From Nothophaeocryptopus gaeumannii (taxonomy: Eukaryota > Ascomycota > Dothideomycetes > Mycosphaerellales > Mycosphaerellaceae), in assembly GCA_031771865.1 (NCBI GenBank), contig JASISA010000023.1, positions 1,550,001 through 1,614,000 on the forward strand: a stretch of 64,000 bases of DNA. The letters are read 5' to 3'. Shown here piece after piece: positions 23,442-34,010 of the stretch (position 1 is the stretch's first letter; each line of letters begins with the position of its first letter). A program made the position numbers and the translations under genes. The notes beneath the pieces are model-generated. The model saw nothing but the letters and a program-made list of their open reading frames with translations. It was not told the DNA's origin and made no database searches.

Positions 23442-26400
23442 TTAAACCCTTCTATCCTTTGGCCCAGTGAATTGGATGAATTTTGAGCCTGGTCGATTAT
23501 CGCTCTGTGCACGCTTTCTCGTGCTTCCTCCCGTCTCCGATTGTCTCTGGGCAAATGCAGGTCGATGAGGCGGTGCCGCACCTTGATTCCACGAATCTGG
23601 CGTCGCTGGTGCGATGGGAGGTCCACCAAACTGTGAGTTGAAAGCTCCAGGCGAAGGCTGTTGACGCCCAGGAGTACCGTGCGGTGGAAGCGCAACACCC
23701 AGCGCTGGTGAGCCTGCATGCCATCCTTCAGGTACACCTTGGGGAGGACCAAATACCGGGCTTTGAGGATGCAGTGGGTGTGGATGCGGGCCGCCTGGCC
23801 CTGGGAGACTGTTTCGATGATGGAAGTAATGCTGGCTGGGATCGAAGGGATAGGGAGAATGTCCATAAGCTCCAGGCGGCGGGGGCGGCGGCCCAAAGTG
23901 ATGCGGAGGATGCTGTTGACTATACGGCGGTAGCGGAGCGTACGCGGGGCTCTCGGGCTGCTGATGCAAAGACTGCGGTATTCCAGTCCGAGTGCCTTGC
24001 GGCCACTGAGCAGTTTTCGAATTCTCCGTCGGGTTCAGACGAAACCTGAACATCGTTCCCTGATTGTTCTCTCCCATCGGCGTGACAGTGCCGCCGAACC
24101 GCTTTTGAGTACCTCTGTATTCTTTGAAGCTCTTTCTCGAAAGTCCATTGCGCTGTGACTTATTCGTCTTGTGCCCGCCGCCGAGGTCTTTCGATCCATG
24201 TTTAGGTCTTCGACGGTCGGCAGCGTCGCCCATATTACTGTCGTCTTGGCTGCCGCTCACATCTGTCGACTGACCGATAGAAGACGCACGAGAGCGAGAC
24301 TTCTTAGGAGGTAGCTCTTGGCTGACGTCTCTCGAATGCTCTTCCCTTGATGCCTCTTCTTGTGTTGCCTCTTTCCGAGACGCCTCCGGCTGCGTCTCTT
24401 CCTTTTGGGATGCAGACTCTGGGAGTTGGTAGTCATCATGGGGAAATTCGTTCACAGCAGGTTTTGCATGCATTGGCGCGCTCTTCTCGGATTCCTTTTG
24501 AACAATCTCTTCGGATTGCACCCCTTCGCTTGCCAGCGGCACTTCTCGCAGACGAGGGTCGATAGCACCCTCACTACTTGGGAGCTCCCATTTTGGTGCA
24601 GGTCTAGCGGGCGACTGCGCAACAGACGGTAGAGTAGGTGTTGCCTCCACAGTCAGGTGCTCGGTGGTAGCATCTGGCTTTGCTTGGAGATCAAGCACTG
24701 ACTTCGAAGGCGAAGACATTTGCGCAATGGCTACGTTTGATCTGGATCTGGATCGCGTCGAAGGCGTTTGTGGCTGCATTCGTGTATGGGCCTGCACTGG
24801 AGACTCTGGGAGCAGTCGGGGCTGTTCCATTGGCAGAGTGGCCGCTAGCGGTGGTTGTAGCCCTCCATTCTCTTCCGGGTCCGGCGCTAGTCTCGCAATG
24901 CTCAGTGGCCCATTACGTGAGAACTCATGCTCGTCCCTTTGGCCCATGAAAGGTGGAGGCCTTGTCTCGGCGTCAACAGCCAAGGGTCGTAGATAATGCT
25001 CCCTCAACGAGCCGTCTCTCCCTTGAGTGCTTGGACGAGACGGGTCTGATAGGTCCAAACTGCCGTAGCGATCAAAAGAGTCTGTAGAGAAGTTTCTCCG
25101 ATGACGCGGAGTCAATGACCCGTGACGACTGTGGATGTCGCTGTCGGGAGGCCTCATGGCAAGCGGAGGGAACATGACACTACGGCTGGTGCTCGACACT
25201 GGAGAGAGCATAGGAGGTTCCCTGTAGTGAAGCTCCGCAATCGCATCTTGTCTTGGAGAAAATCCCACGAATGGCTGCATTGACCGCTCCATGGAGCGTT
25301 CTACCCATTGCTGAGTCTCTGGCGAGCCCTGCGGGATGCCATGCCGATGTCCGTCAAAGCCGCTAGGTGGTGGCATTGGAGGCGGTGGGGGCATCTCAGT
25401 TCTAGGAAGCTCCATGAATGGAGCACCTAGACGACGCGGAGTCGATGCTGGTGGTTCTGAAGGCTTCGCCTGATTTATCGACGGACGTGACGAAAGATCA
25501 GCAAGCAATTGCAGACCTGTTGCTTCTTCGTTGGGAATGACGGGGATGATGGGTATGTTCGCAATACGATCGACCTCCGCCGCAGCGTCAGTAAGGATGA
25601 CAGTGTTCTGCACGCCCTCGCGCCTAGCGTTGGCAGCTTCACGAGCTGTGCTATCCATGACTGTGAACGGCGCTGCAGCTTGCGATTGCTCTTCTTGTTC
25701 TTGGCGTCGTAGGAACTCTGCTAGCGCATTGTGCATGTCGTGTCTGACCTGCAGGTCATGCAGAGCTCGTCCAGATTCAAGAGCCAAACGACTTCTTGAG
25801 TCATACTTAGCATCTAATGCGCCTCCTCTGAGGAAACGGTAGTCTGAACCTTTTGGCCTTGGAATGACTTCTCCGTCTTCGTCCTCGGTTTCATAAGACA
25901 GATCACCACCCTTGAGCTGCGCTTCTCGGGCAGTCTGAAGGGATGTGGTAAGAAGTTGATCAACTCGGTGCTGGCGTAGGTCTTCGACTTGTTGCCGGCA
26001 TCGCTCTTGGCGAACGTATCGCTCAGCCTCGAGGCGCTCGCGGAGTTGCTTGCGATTGAACTTCAACTGAGCGTCCAGCTGCGCCTTTCGTCTTGCCAGA
26101 CATTCATCTAAAATCTTCTGGATACCCGATAATTGATCGTTGCCTTCATACTCCACGGCTTGCTCGTGTAATGTCGGCTCGGCTTCCAATTCCTCTGCAG
26201 TCTTTTGAGCAACTTCTGATAAGACTGGTTTCAGCGCACGAGCTATGGCTCGATATGCTGATTTGAGCTGCAGCTGCCTTCGCATCGTCGCCTCAACCTG
26301 CGAATCTGGATGATCTGCTCGCCTTCGTCCTGTAAGCCGTTTCCTTGTTCCAGGTCTCCCGTTATCGTCTTCGTCTTCAACGTCGTCGGCATCCTCGACA

Positions 26401-27182
26401 TCATCACCGTCAGCAAGCTGATCGTCGTTGTCCTCAGCCTCATCCAAGTCAGCCACCCGACTGATGTCAGCCATCACTACATCCTTGTGTTTTGAAGGAT
26501 AGACCGGAGTCGGGTTCGTCTCATCGGATACAGGAGACACAGGTTCCGAGTCGGCTGGTGTAGCTGCTGGTGTGATATCAGTTGACTGGGTGGCGGCAAG
26601 GTAGTCTCCGGCCTGCTCATCTGAGCTCCCTTCTGTCTCTCGATCTGATAAATCTTCTTCCGTAATCAAGACCACAGCATCCTCCATCGAATCCAACACA
26701 GCCTCCGGTGGGTTGGTTATGACGTTGGGGCCGTACGCTGGTAAATCGGTGGGGAATTTCGGTGATGTTGGCGATGACCTCTTGCGTTTCCTCGATGGTG
26801 AAGGCGAGTTCTGCAGGTTCGGCTGTTCGACAGGTGATGAAAATGATTTCGATCCACTTCTATCCCACTTTTTCTCGTGAGATGGCTGCGAGTCGAAAGA
26901 TAGGAGGTTGACATGCGATACAGCGTTGGCGGATCCGCTTGAGATGCGTCTGCTGCCCTTGGCAGAGGCCTGACTGCCAAGACTGTTCGACGTTGTTGGT
27001 CGAAGGTCCTCGAGAGAATCTCGGCGGCTCTCGTCATCCTCAACAGATCCGTTGATAGATGAAGCTCCGGTCTTACGTGCGGCGTGTCGAGTTGTCATGT
27101 GAAGTGGTTCGGAGGGATCAAACCGGCCTTTCCCAGCTGAGCGGCGACCCCGAAGGGAAACCGGCGCTCCTTTCGGACTCAT
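23442..27182 (-). CDS. Large disordered coiled-coil protein, probably nuclear
   Basis: An uninterrupted frame of 1246 residues starts at MSPKGAPVSLRGRRSAGKG. Residues 1-290 are Ser-rich and then very acidic (DDVEDADDVEDEDD). A basic segment follows (TRKRLTGRRRADHPD). The only ordered part is about 300-470: an alpha-helical block (RQLQLKSAYRAIARALKPVL) and a long Arg/Gln/Glu coiled coil (RRKAQLDAQLKFNRKQLRER). The rest is Pro/Ser/Gln-rich and ends in a Pro/His/Gly tail with GSKFIQFTGPKDRR. The acidic patch, basic patch and helical core are reminiscent of chromatin-complex scaffold subunits, but I cannot assign a family. A good splice acceptor (CTAACAAATTGCAG) lies just upstream of the ATG, so the leader is probably spliced. 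Confidence 0.65.
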   Translation of the reverse strand: MSPKGAPVSLRGRRSAGKGRFDPSEPLHMTTRHAARKTGASSINGSVEDDESRRDSLEDLRPTTSNSLGSQASAKGSRRISSGSANAVSHVNLLSFDSQPSHEKKWDRSGSKSFSSPVEQPNLQNSPSPSRKRKRSSPTSPKFPTDLPAYGPNVITNPPEAVLDSMEDAVVLITEEDLSDRETEGSSDEQAGDYLAATQSTDITPAATPADSEPVSPVSDETNPTPVYPSKHKDVVMADISRVADLDEAEDNDDQLADGDDVEDADDVEDEDDNGRPGTRKRLTGRRRADHPDSQVEATMRRQLQLKSAYRAIARALKPVLSEVAQKTAEELEAEPTLHEQAVEYEGNDQLSGIQKILDECLARRKAQLDAQLKFNRKQLRERLEAERYVRQERCRQQVEDLRQHRVDQLLTTSLQTAREAQLKGGDLSYETEDEDGEVIPRPKGSDYRFLRGGALDAKYDSRSRLALESGRALHDLQVRHDMHNALAEFLRRQEQEEQSQAAAPFTVMDSTAREAANARREGVQNTVILTDAAAEVDRIANIPIIPVIPNEEATGLQLLADLSSRPSINQAKPSEPPASTPRRLGAPFMELPRTEMPPPPPMPPPSGFDGHRHGIPQGSPETQQWVERSMERSMQPFVGFSPRQDAIAELHYREPPMLSPVSSTSRSVMFPPLAMRPPDSDIHSRHGSLTPRHRRNFSTDSFDRYGSLDLSDPSRPSTQGRDGSLREHYLRPLAVDAETRPPPFMGQRDEHEFSRNGPLSIARLAPDPEENGGLQPPLAATLPMEQPRLLPESPVQAHTRMQPQTPSTRSRSRSNVAIAQMSSPSKSVLDLQAKPDATTEHLTVEATPTLPSVAQSPARPAPKWELPSSEGAIDPRLREVPLASEGVQSEEIVQKESEKSAPMHAKPAVNEFPHDDYQLPESASQKEETQPEASRKEATQEEASREEHSRDVSQELPPKKSRSRASSIGQSTDVSGSQDDSNMGDAADRRRPKHGSKDLGGGHKTNKSQRNGLSRKSFKEYRGTQKRFGGTVTPMGENNQGTMFRFRLNPTENSKTAQWPQGTRTGIPQSLHQQPESPAYAPLPPYSQQHPPHHFGPPPPPPGAYGHSPYPFDPSQHYFHHRNSLPGPGGPHPHPLHPQSPVFGPPQGVPEGWHAGSPALGVALPPHGTPGRQQPSPGAFNSQFGGPPIAPATPDSWNQGAAPPHRPAFAQRQSETGGSTRKRAQSDNRPGSKFIQFTGPKDRRV

Positions 27183-27193
27183 GACAGAAGCGC

Positions 27194-27565
27194 CTGCAAT
27201 TTGTTAGTTTGATAGCCTAAGATGCTCGATCCCGTCCAGTGCGAGAGCATTCGGTGAGTGGTGAGACAATGGGGAGAAAGCCGGGTGTGTAAGAAAAACA
27301 TTGCGCTTCGCTGCGACACTAGAAACCACACGAGCAAAATGGAACAATCGACTCGGCGTGGTCCGGAAGGGAGGCGATGCAATCTTGGTAGCCTCAATAG
27401 AGATGCAGAGGCCAAGGGGGACATTGTTGTGTCGTTTGGGGGGTGCTGGGCAGAATGATATTATTGTAGCGGAGGTGCGGCGAATCGACAAAGCAATTCC
27501 GGGTGCAGGAGCGGCAGTCGAGATGCGGAGTGATAGATCAACTCGCAACGAGAATGGAAACGTAC
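27194..27565 (-). other. Probable 5'-leader intron of the 1246-residue protein gene
   Basis: On the minus strand a donor (CAAG then GTACGT) at 27565 and an acceptor (ACTAACAAATTGCAG) ending at 27194 flank 372 bases. The acceptor is only 11 bases upstream of the ATG at 27182. At 372 nt it is far longer than the coding introns here. Upstream of the donor the presumed first exon holds an imperfect CGT/GAC repeat (about 27597-27622). Joining these would leave the protein unchanged. Confidence 0.45.
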
Positions 27566-27964
27566 CTTGCTTGTCGAACGGCGATGGTATGTCGCGCAGT
27601 CGTCGTCGTCGTCGTCGTCGTTGCTCGACAAGTTGCCAGTCGGCGGGAGAAGTTGGTTGTTCGATGCCCCGTAAAGTATGCGCGGCGGCCTCGTTCCTTG
27701 GATGGAGTTTCAAGCAACAATCAAACAGTATCGTCGCACAGAACACGCATACGGCAATCAAAAGACGGATGAGGAGACACTCCACGCCATCGCTCGTTCG
27801 GAGCTGTCGAGACGGCCAGGTGATGGGAGTCGAAAATTGGTGTTGTCGTTCAGAGTCCACGCTGGGAGGGTGGACTTTGAACGTTCCGAATCCAGCCAAT
27901 CAGATCCTTCCCGGAGAGGGCCAGGGCTAGCCGCTTCGACCTCAGGTTGTCCATCTACGCTCTG

Positions 27965-28575
27965 CACATCGCAACCAGCTCATAAGACACTCGACTGCCT
28001 TCGGAGTGCCTCGGACTGGACTGGCAACCATCATGTGAGATAGGCTCACCACGAGCTTGAGAAACTTTAAGCACTCGTGAAGCATATGCACTAGCAGCAT
28101 CATTTGAACTCGAAGGAGCCTCGATAAGGTATGCTCTTCTAGTTACAGCGAGCTCATGAAGTACTCGAATGTCTTCGGAGTGTCTCGGACTAGCAAGTAC
28201 CATGTGAGATATACATCTAACGATCTACATGAGAGCTCAAATCACTTGTAGAGCATATGCCTTGCAACCATCACTTGAGCTTCGAAGGAGCCTTACTAGG
28301 GTATGCTCTCCCTATCACAATAAGGATATCGAGGCCTCGTATATCTTCAGAGCATTGACGCCACTGTTATTCTCAATACCTCCAGACCATTGTCGGGTCA
28401 TGCTTTCCCAATCACAAGCGTGGCTTATAAGGCACTGACCATCCTCGGAGTGCCTCGGGCTACGAATGTTGATGTGAGATATCCTCATGTGAGATGTGCT
28501 CGTATCGAAGCATTGATGCATGATTTGCAAGTGAAATACCCACGCTGGGAGCAGTGCTTGACTGTGAGAGTAGCC
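27965..28575. repeat. Diverged tandem repeat, unit about 173 bp
   Basis: The same ordered set of words recurs: agctcat(a/g)a, ACTCGA, TTCGGAGTGnCTCGG(A/G)CT, ATGTGAGATA, AGCATATGC, TCGAAGGAGCCT and GGTATGCTCT. The TCGGAG word starts at 28001, 28175, 28347 (as TCAGAG) and 28445. The first spacings are 174 and 172; the fourth copy comes after only 98, so the third unit is internally shortened. Copies differ at many positions and no frame is conserved between them. There are no terminal inverted repeats, so it looks like an old non-coding tandem or minisatellite-like array rather than a transposon. Confidence 0.6.
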
Positions 28576-28675
28576 TTGCTGGAACTCGCTTCGATTGTCT
28601 TTCACACAAGATTGGCACCGACTTCTCGAAGCCTTGGTCAATCAAAGAGGATGAGAGCAAGCTACTGCACTAAAC

Positions 28676-28768
28676 TTCTTCTTCTTCTTCTTCAGTTTTT
28701 CTTCTTTTTCTTCTTCCTTTCCTTCTTCTTTCCTTCTTCTTCTTTTCAACTTCTTCTTCTTCTTCAAG
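28676..28768. repeat. CTT-rich polypyrimidine microsatellite
   Basis: About 93 bases consist of CTT units interrupted by TTTTT and CCTTTCC stretches. One strand is almost pure pyrimidine. It lies beside the diverged tandem array and downstream of RAD23. Confidence 0.85.
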
Positions 28769-29021
28769 AAACGTGGAACCCATGCACTTCCATAATTTGT
28801 CATCTTGTATTCTCATAGCAGGCTATTTACAAATATGGAAGCCGAAAGCTTCCATGCTGAGGCTCTCTCATTGTGAGAGCAAGCTAACTGAGGCAGGTGG
28901 CGTAGTATGCAAACGCTTTCGTTGATCGTTCGTGACCCATTCTGGCGCTGATGGTGCAAGTTCGTAACCTGGTGAGCCCGTCTCACCTCCGCTGTTGCGC
29001 CGTCTAAAATCCACCTACTCA

Positions 29022-30327
29022 CTAAGCACCCGGGGCATCATCTGGCTCGTCGGGTTGATCGAAGAGGAAGTTGGCGGCGAGCTCCTCGTTCTTGTCGCAC
29101 GCAAAGTAGGCCTGAATAACCAGGTCACGCTCGAAACCCAGACGGCAAAGCTGGAGTAAGTCAGTATATCCCAACACAGGAGAGAATGATGCTGCAACTT
29201 ACACGCTCTATCGCCTCCCGCTCTTCCTCAGTAACCGATATTTGCTGAGCTCCAGGTGGGAGTGCGACATCGTCTCCGGTGTCTTCAGCGAGGAGCTGCA
29301 TGAACTGCTCCGGATTTTGCGTGATGATCTGCGCCAGCTGTGGGTTACCGGCTGCGACTTGTTGAAGGATAGGCTCCAGCATCTGCGGCTGTTGTTGGAC
29401 GACTTGACGGAGCTGGTGGAATTGCGGGTTGTTGCGCAAGAAGTCGAGAGCGGATCCTTGAGCTTCCGCACCCTGTTGACCTCCACCCTGACCGGCCAGG
29501 GCAGCTCCAAGGCCGCCCGCACCGCGTGCACCACCACCAGAGCCACCTCGGGTTCCACCCTGAGCCTGTGCAGCAGCCTCAAAGAGGTTGACCGGCTCAT
29601 CTCCGCCACCGCCGCCCTGCTGCGTCGACTCGTTTCCGCCAGTTGCGGCAGGCGCGGGAGTGCCCTCGGTTGCAGCTGGCTGTGGTGATGCTGCGGCCTG
29701 ACGCTGCTCTTGCCGCGCGCTCTCTGGAATTCCATTCAACATGTACTCGACGGCACGATCCGGGTTGAAGAAAGCGGCGCGCATCGCGGGATCAATCTGA
29801 TCGCGTGGGAAGCCCATTGCCTCCATTCCGGCGATCGCAGCATTGCGCTGCTCGCCCATGGCGAGGTTGGACGGGTCATTGAAGGAGCGCTCTTGGGTCG
29901 CGGCAGTCGATGCGGGAGCAGGCGAAGGTGTTGCGGGCGGTTGCGACGTGGTCGAGGGGGCAGACTGTGCTGGTGCGGCTGGAGGGGCGGGGGTGCCTGC
30001 GGCGGGCTTTGCTGGAGTTGCTGGCTCTGCAGGCTTTGAGGGCGCGGCTTTTGGCTACGAGGCTGTTAGCATGTTGCCCGATATTGATAGCATGAGCAAC
30101 GTGTGTACCTTTGAGGTCATGCAGACGATGAAGCCCTTCTCTTCGATCTTGTAGGACTCGATGGTATTGTCATCTTGCAAGATCTTGCCCGAGTAGATGA
30201 GCTTCTGCGTCGATGGCTCCCAGCCCTTCTCCTGACTGATTTTGTCCTTGACTGCGCCGATGGTCTCAGTGGGCTCCGCGTCGATGGTGAACTTCTGCTG
30301 TTTGAGGTCCTTGAACGTGAGCTTCAT
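29022..30327 (-). CDS. RAD23: UV excision repair / proteasome shuttle protein RAD23
   Basis: Three exons join in phase: 30327-30109, 30054-29203 and 29150-29022, giving 399 residues. Introns are 54 nt (GTACAC...CTAACAGCCTCGTAG) and 52 nt (GTAAGT...CCAG). The N-terminal ubiquitin-like domain (MKLTFKDLKQQKFTI to about residue 75, with KLIYSGKILQDD) is followed by a Pro/Ala linker and UBA1 (about 140-185, GMEAMGFPRDQIDPAMRAAF). A Gly/Gln linker leads to the XPC/Rad4-binding STI1-like region (about 255-310, NPQFHQLRQVVQQQPQML) and UBA2 (about 345-390, LCRLGFERDLVIQAYFACDK). The in-frame ATG three codons earlier is not used by most homologues. RAD23 delivers ubiquitinated proteins to the proteasome and stabilises Rad4 in nucleotide excision repair. 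Confidence 0.93.
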
Positions 30328-30645
30328 GGCGGGCACTCAGCTCGAGGCGCAAGGCTCGAGATCGTCTGGAAAGATGATGCTGTTGACGCTGTCTGGAGGC
30401 TTGGAAGTGGGTTTGGTCGGAGGAATGTTGTGGATGGGGTGGATGTGTGGCGACGAAGTTGGCGCCCCGGTGGTTGGTGTATGAAGGTGATTAGCTTTTG
30501 AGGCAACTCTGGGGTGACGACCCTTGGCCCCACCTGCGTTGGCAGGCACGCGCTCTTTAAGGTTCTGGCCGCTCAGCAAGTGAACGGTATGTGTCGATTG
30601 CACGCTGTTCTCACGAGACAACACACGCGAATATTTGCTTGATTG

Positions 30646-31863
30646 ATGCCGCGCATTCACCCTAGAGATTTCATCAAAGCGAGAACAATCAGTAAAGTTC
30701 TAGTCGATCTTCTGCCTGTTTGTCGAGACCTCGACAGCGCCCGCAGCGAGTTCAGATGGCTGCAGGAGCATGCGACCAATCTCTCAAGACGTGACCGCCA
30801 GGTGGACCATCACAGTCTGCTCAGTGGTTTCGTCCGGCGTCGTGCATCAGGAGAACCTCTGCAATACATCTTGGGGTCGGAATACTTTGGCGATTTGGAA
30901 TTGAAGTGCCGGCCTGGCGTGCTCATACCAAGGCAAGGCTCGACGTCAATCTTGTAGGGTTTACGTGTAGTCTAATAGTTGGTACATAGGCAGGAGACCG
31001 CGGCATCAGTTTCATATCTTGCAAAGAATCTCACTGAGAAGGGCAAGTTGAATCGACGTCTCCGAGTTTTGGACCTCTGCTCGGGCACCGGAGCAATCTC
31101 ATTACACTTCCACAATGAATACTACAAGCGCGAGTCCACCCAAAATGACTCCCTGCAGATCATAGGCGTCGACATTTCAGAAGAAGCCCTTAGCCTTGCC
31201 CGAGAGAATCTCATCCAGCAAATCGCCCTCCAATCGTCTCCCAACCAGACGGCATCTCTACAGAGGAGAAAGTCTCTGCAAGCCATCGGCTTCGTCCAAG
31301 CTGACGTCCTGAAACCGAACCAAAGCTCTGACGAAGAGGGTGCTCCAGATGCGGACACAAAAGAAGACGACACAGTCCCAGCCCTCCTCCCAGCCCTCCA
31401 ACGCCTATCCAACACCCCAACCAAATTTGACATCTTGATCTCCAATCCACCCTACATCTCGCCCAATTCGTTTCGGACATCAACATCGCGGTCAGTCAGA
31501 GAATACGAGCCGAGACTAGCTCTCACGCCACAAAGACCGACACAAGCCAACGGGTGGAGTAGTCCACCGCTCTCGGACGACGAGATCGGCGACTTGTATT
31601 ACCCCAGGCTGTTGAGTCTGGCGGATGAAGTAGATGCCAAAATCATGCTCCTCGAAGTCGCAGATCTGGAGCAGGCTAGGCGAGTGGCGCGTTTCTCGGT
31701 CGACGCGGGGATTTGGCAGGCCGTAGAGATCTGGAGAGACGACCCGGAAGTGCAATCAAACGATGGCGCGGAAACTTTGCAAGTAGGGGACGTCGAAGTG
31801 CCAGTCCGAGGTGCTGGCCATGGGAGATCTGTATTTGCATATCGTGGAGAAGCAGAAGCATAG
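30646..31863 (+). CDS. MTQ1: Release-factor glutamine N5-methyltransferase (MTQ1/HemK type)
   Basis: Two exons, 30646-30932 and 30990-31863, give 386 residues. The 57-nt intron has GC-AG ends (AAG then GCAAGG, branch TCTAAT, ACATAG). It restores VLIPRQETAASV, the conserved LIPR.(E)T block of the family. Any GT donor nearby either breaks the frame or inserts extra residues. Motif I of the methyltransferase fold is DLCSGTGAIS (about 124-133), acidic motif II is VDISEEALSLA, and the catalytic NPPY is at about 248-251 (ISNPPYISP). Such enzymes methylate the GGQ glutamine of peptide release factors. The mitochondrial assignment is inferred from similarity to Mtq1, since the N-terminus (MPRIHPRDFIKARTISKVL) is basic but not a textbook presequence. 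It shares a 318-bp divergent promoter with RAD23. Confidence 0.85.
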
Positions 31864-32121
31864 CTTGGGGGCTGAGTCGTGTAGTCCGTTGCTAGCGTCG
31901 CGTCCAAAACGACTTGCAGAACATTGACAGTTTCGTTGCGTCGGTCGTCCAATTTCTGGCACAGGAATAAGAGATAAGTCGGTCAATGACAAAGGAAACG
32001 CTTTCGAGATCTACGGTTACAAGCAACTCTCTACCATGTCTCGCTTTCCCTGGCGCTTGTTTCTGTACAAGTAGGCAGCGCTAGAAAGCTCGACCATTCG
32101 TCTCCCCTCATACCAATCCAT

Positions 32122-34010
32122 CTATGAGGACTTCTCGAGGTCTGCGAGAATCTTCTTGCCCTTCTCCTGTGCTTCCTCAAAATTGCCAACCATGTAGAAG
32201 GCACCCTCGGGAAGGTCGTCACCATCACCCTCCATAATGCGCTTGAAGGATGCAATGGTGTCCTTCAGGTCCACAAGCTTGCCCTCAATACCAGTGAAAA
32301 CCTGGGCGACAGTGAAAGGCTGGCTCAGAAAACGCTGGATCTTACGGGCACGCTCGACAGTAAGCTTGTCCTGCTCAGACAGTTCGTCCATACCCAGAAT
32401 GGCAATGATATCCTGGAGCGACTTGTACTCCTGGAGCATTTGCTGAACGCGGGTGGCGGTGTTGTAATGGTCCTGTCCGATGATACGGGCGTCAAGCATA
32501 CGGGAGGCGGAATCGAGAGGGTCGACAGCTGGGTAGATGCCCAACTCAGAGATACCACGGGACAACACAGTGGTGGCGTCCAAGTGAGCGAAGGTGGTGG
32601 CCGGGGCAGGATCAGTCAAATCGTCGGCGGGCACGTACACGGCCTGGACGGAGGTGATGGATCCCTTCTTGGTGGTGGTGATACGCTCTTGCATACCACC
32701 CATGTCGACGGCGAGAGTTGGCTGGTAACCGACGGCAGACGGGATACGACCAAGCAGAGCAGACACCTCAGCACCGGCTTGAGTGAAGCGGAAAATGTTA
32801 TCGATGAAGAGAAGCACTATGAATGATTAGCGGCGCGAAAACAAGTAGCTTATTGAACTCAACATACCATCTTGACCCTCCTCGTCACGGAAGTACCTAA
32901 AAACAGAGAGCGTTAGCGATGTTTCACAAGGACTATTCTGGGTGTTCTTACTCGGCGACAGTCAGACCAGTAAGCGCAACACGGGCACGGGCTCCCGGGG
33001 GCTCGTTCATCTGACCGAAGACCAGGGCGACCTTGGACTCGCCATCGAGCTGAATGACACCTGTCTCCTGCATTTCGTGGTACAAATCGTTACCCTCACG
33101 GGTACGCTCACCGACACCAGTAAAGACAGAGAAACCACCGTGGGCCTTGGCGATGTTGTTCTGCCAGTAGATCAGTATATGTCCACCTTTTGATAGCTTT
33201 TGCATGACGTACGATGAGCTCCTGAATGAACACGGTCTTGCCGACACCGGCACCACCGAAGAGACCAATCTTACCGCCACGGGCGTATGGGGCGAGCAGG
33301 TCCACGACCTTGATACCAGTGACGAGCACCTCAGCGGAGGTGGACTGGTCAATGAACTCGGGAGCTTCCTGGTGGATGGGTAGCTTCTTCTCGTGCTTGA
33401 TCGGTCCACGCTCGTCAATTGGGTCACCAGTGACGTTCATGATGCGGCCGAGAGTGCCAGGGCCGACTGGAATCATGATGGGAGATCCAGAGTCGGTGGC
33501 CTTCTGACCACGGACGAGACCCTCGGTACCATCCATGGCAATGCATCGCACGACGTTCTCGCCCAAGTGTTGCTGCCACCGCGTTAGCGCCGCGCCTGGC
33601 TGTGGTATCCCATGTTCTGCATTGCACGTACTGCGACCTCCAAAACCAGCTTGTTACCGCCATTTGTCGTCTCGAGGGCGTTGAGAATGGGAGGAAGCTG
33701 CTCGGAGAAGAACTTGACTGGAGATGGGGCGTTAGCTCGGTAAAGCTTTTCCTGGCGCTCGAGGAAGGCGCATACCGTCGACGACGGCACCAATGACCGA
33801 GTGAATTTTGCCGTCTTTCGCGGAGTCGCTCGAGGCATAGCGCTGTGCGAGAGCCGGGGCGATGGTCTTTGGCTGAAAGGCACGTTGGAAGCCCGGCCTG
33901 CGGAAGGCCTGAGCGCGCAGCGACCTGGCGATGCCGCTGCAAGGCGTCAGTATGGGGCTCCAATGGCATCTCCCGCAGGTTTTCCGTGGTGATACTCACT
34001 TCTTCAGCAT
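32122..34010 (-). CDS. ATP2: Mitochondrial F1-ATP synthase beta subunit
   Basis: Seven exons join in phase: 34010-34000, 33936-33776, 33717-33632, 33572-33213, 33160-32952, 32896-32868 and 32816-32122. They give 516 residues, the usual length. Exon 1 is only 11 nt and exon 6 is 29 nt; all introns are 51-63 nt with CTAAC/CTGAC-like branch sites. The N-terminus (MLKNGIARSLRAQAFRRPG to RYASS) is a basic mitochondrial presequence. The P-loop GGAGVGKT is at about 192-199. The beta signature region reads PSAVGYQPTLAVDMG, and DNIFRFTQAGAEVSALLGR carries the Walker B and catalytic-site segment. The protein forms the catalytic sites of complex V in the matrix. Confidence 0.95.

Noticed and set aside
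23354..23896. A 180-codon minus-strand frame
   Set aside because: It is an alternative frame over the Pro/His/Gly tail of the 1246-residue protein and has no independent support.
27965..28575. The repeat array as a CRISPR or transposon terminal repeat
   Set aside because: Units are about 173 bp, diverged along their whole length and without constant repeat/variable spacer structure. There are no inverted ends or target-site duplications, and the genome is eukaryotic.
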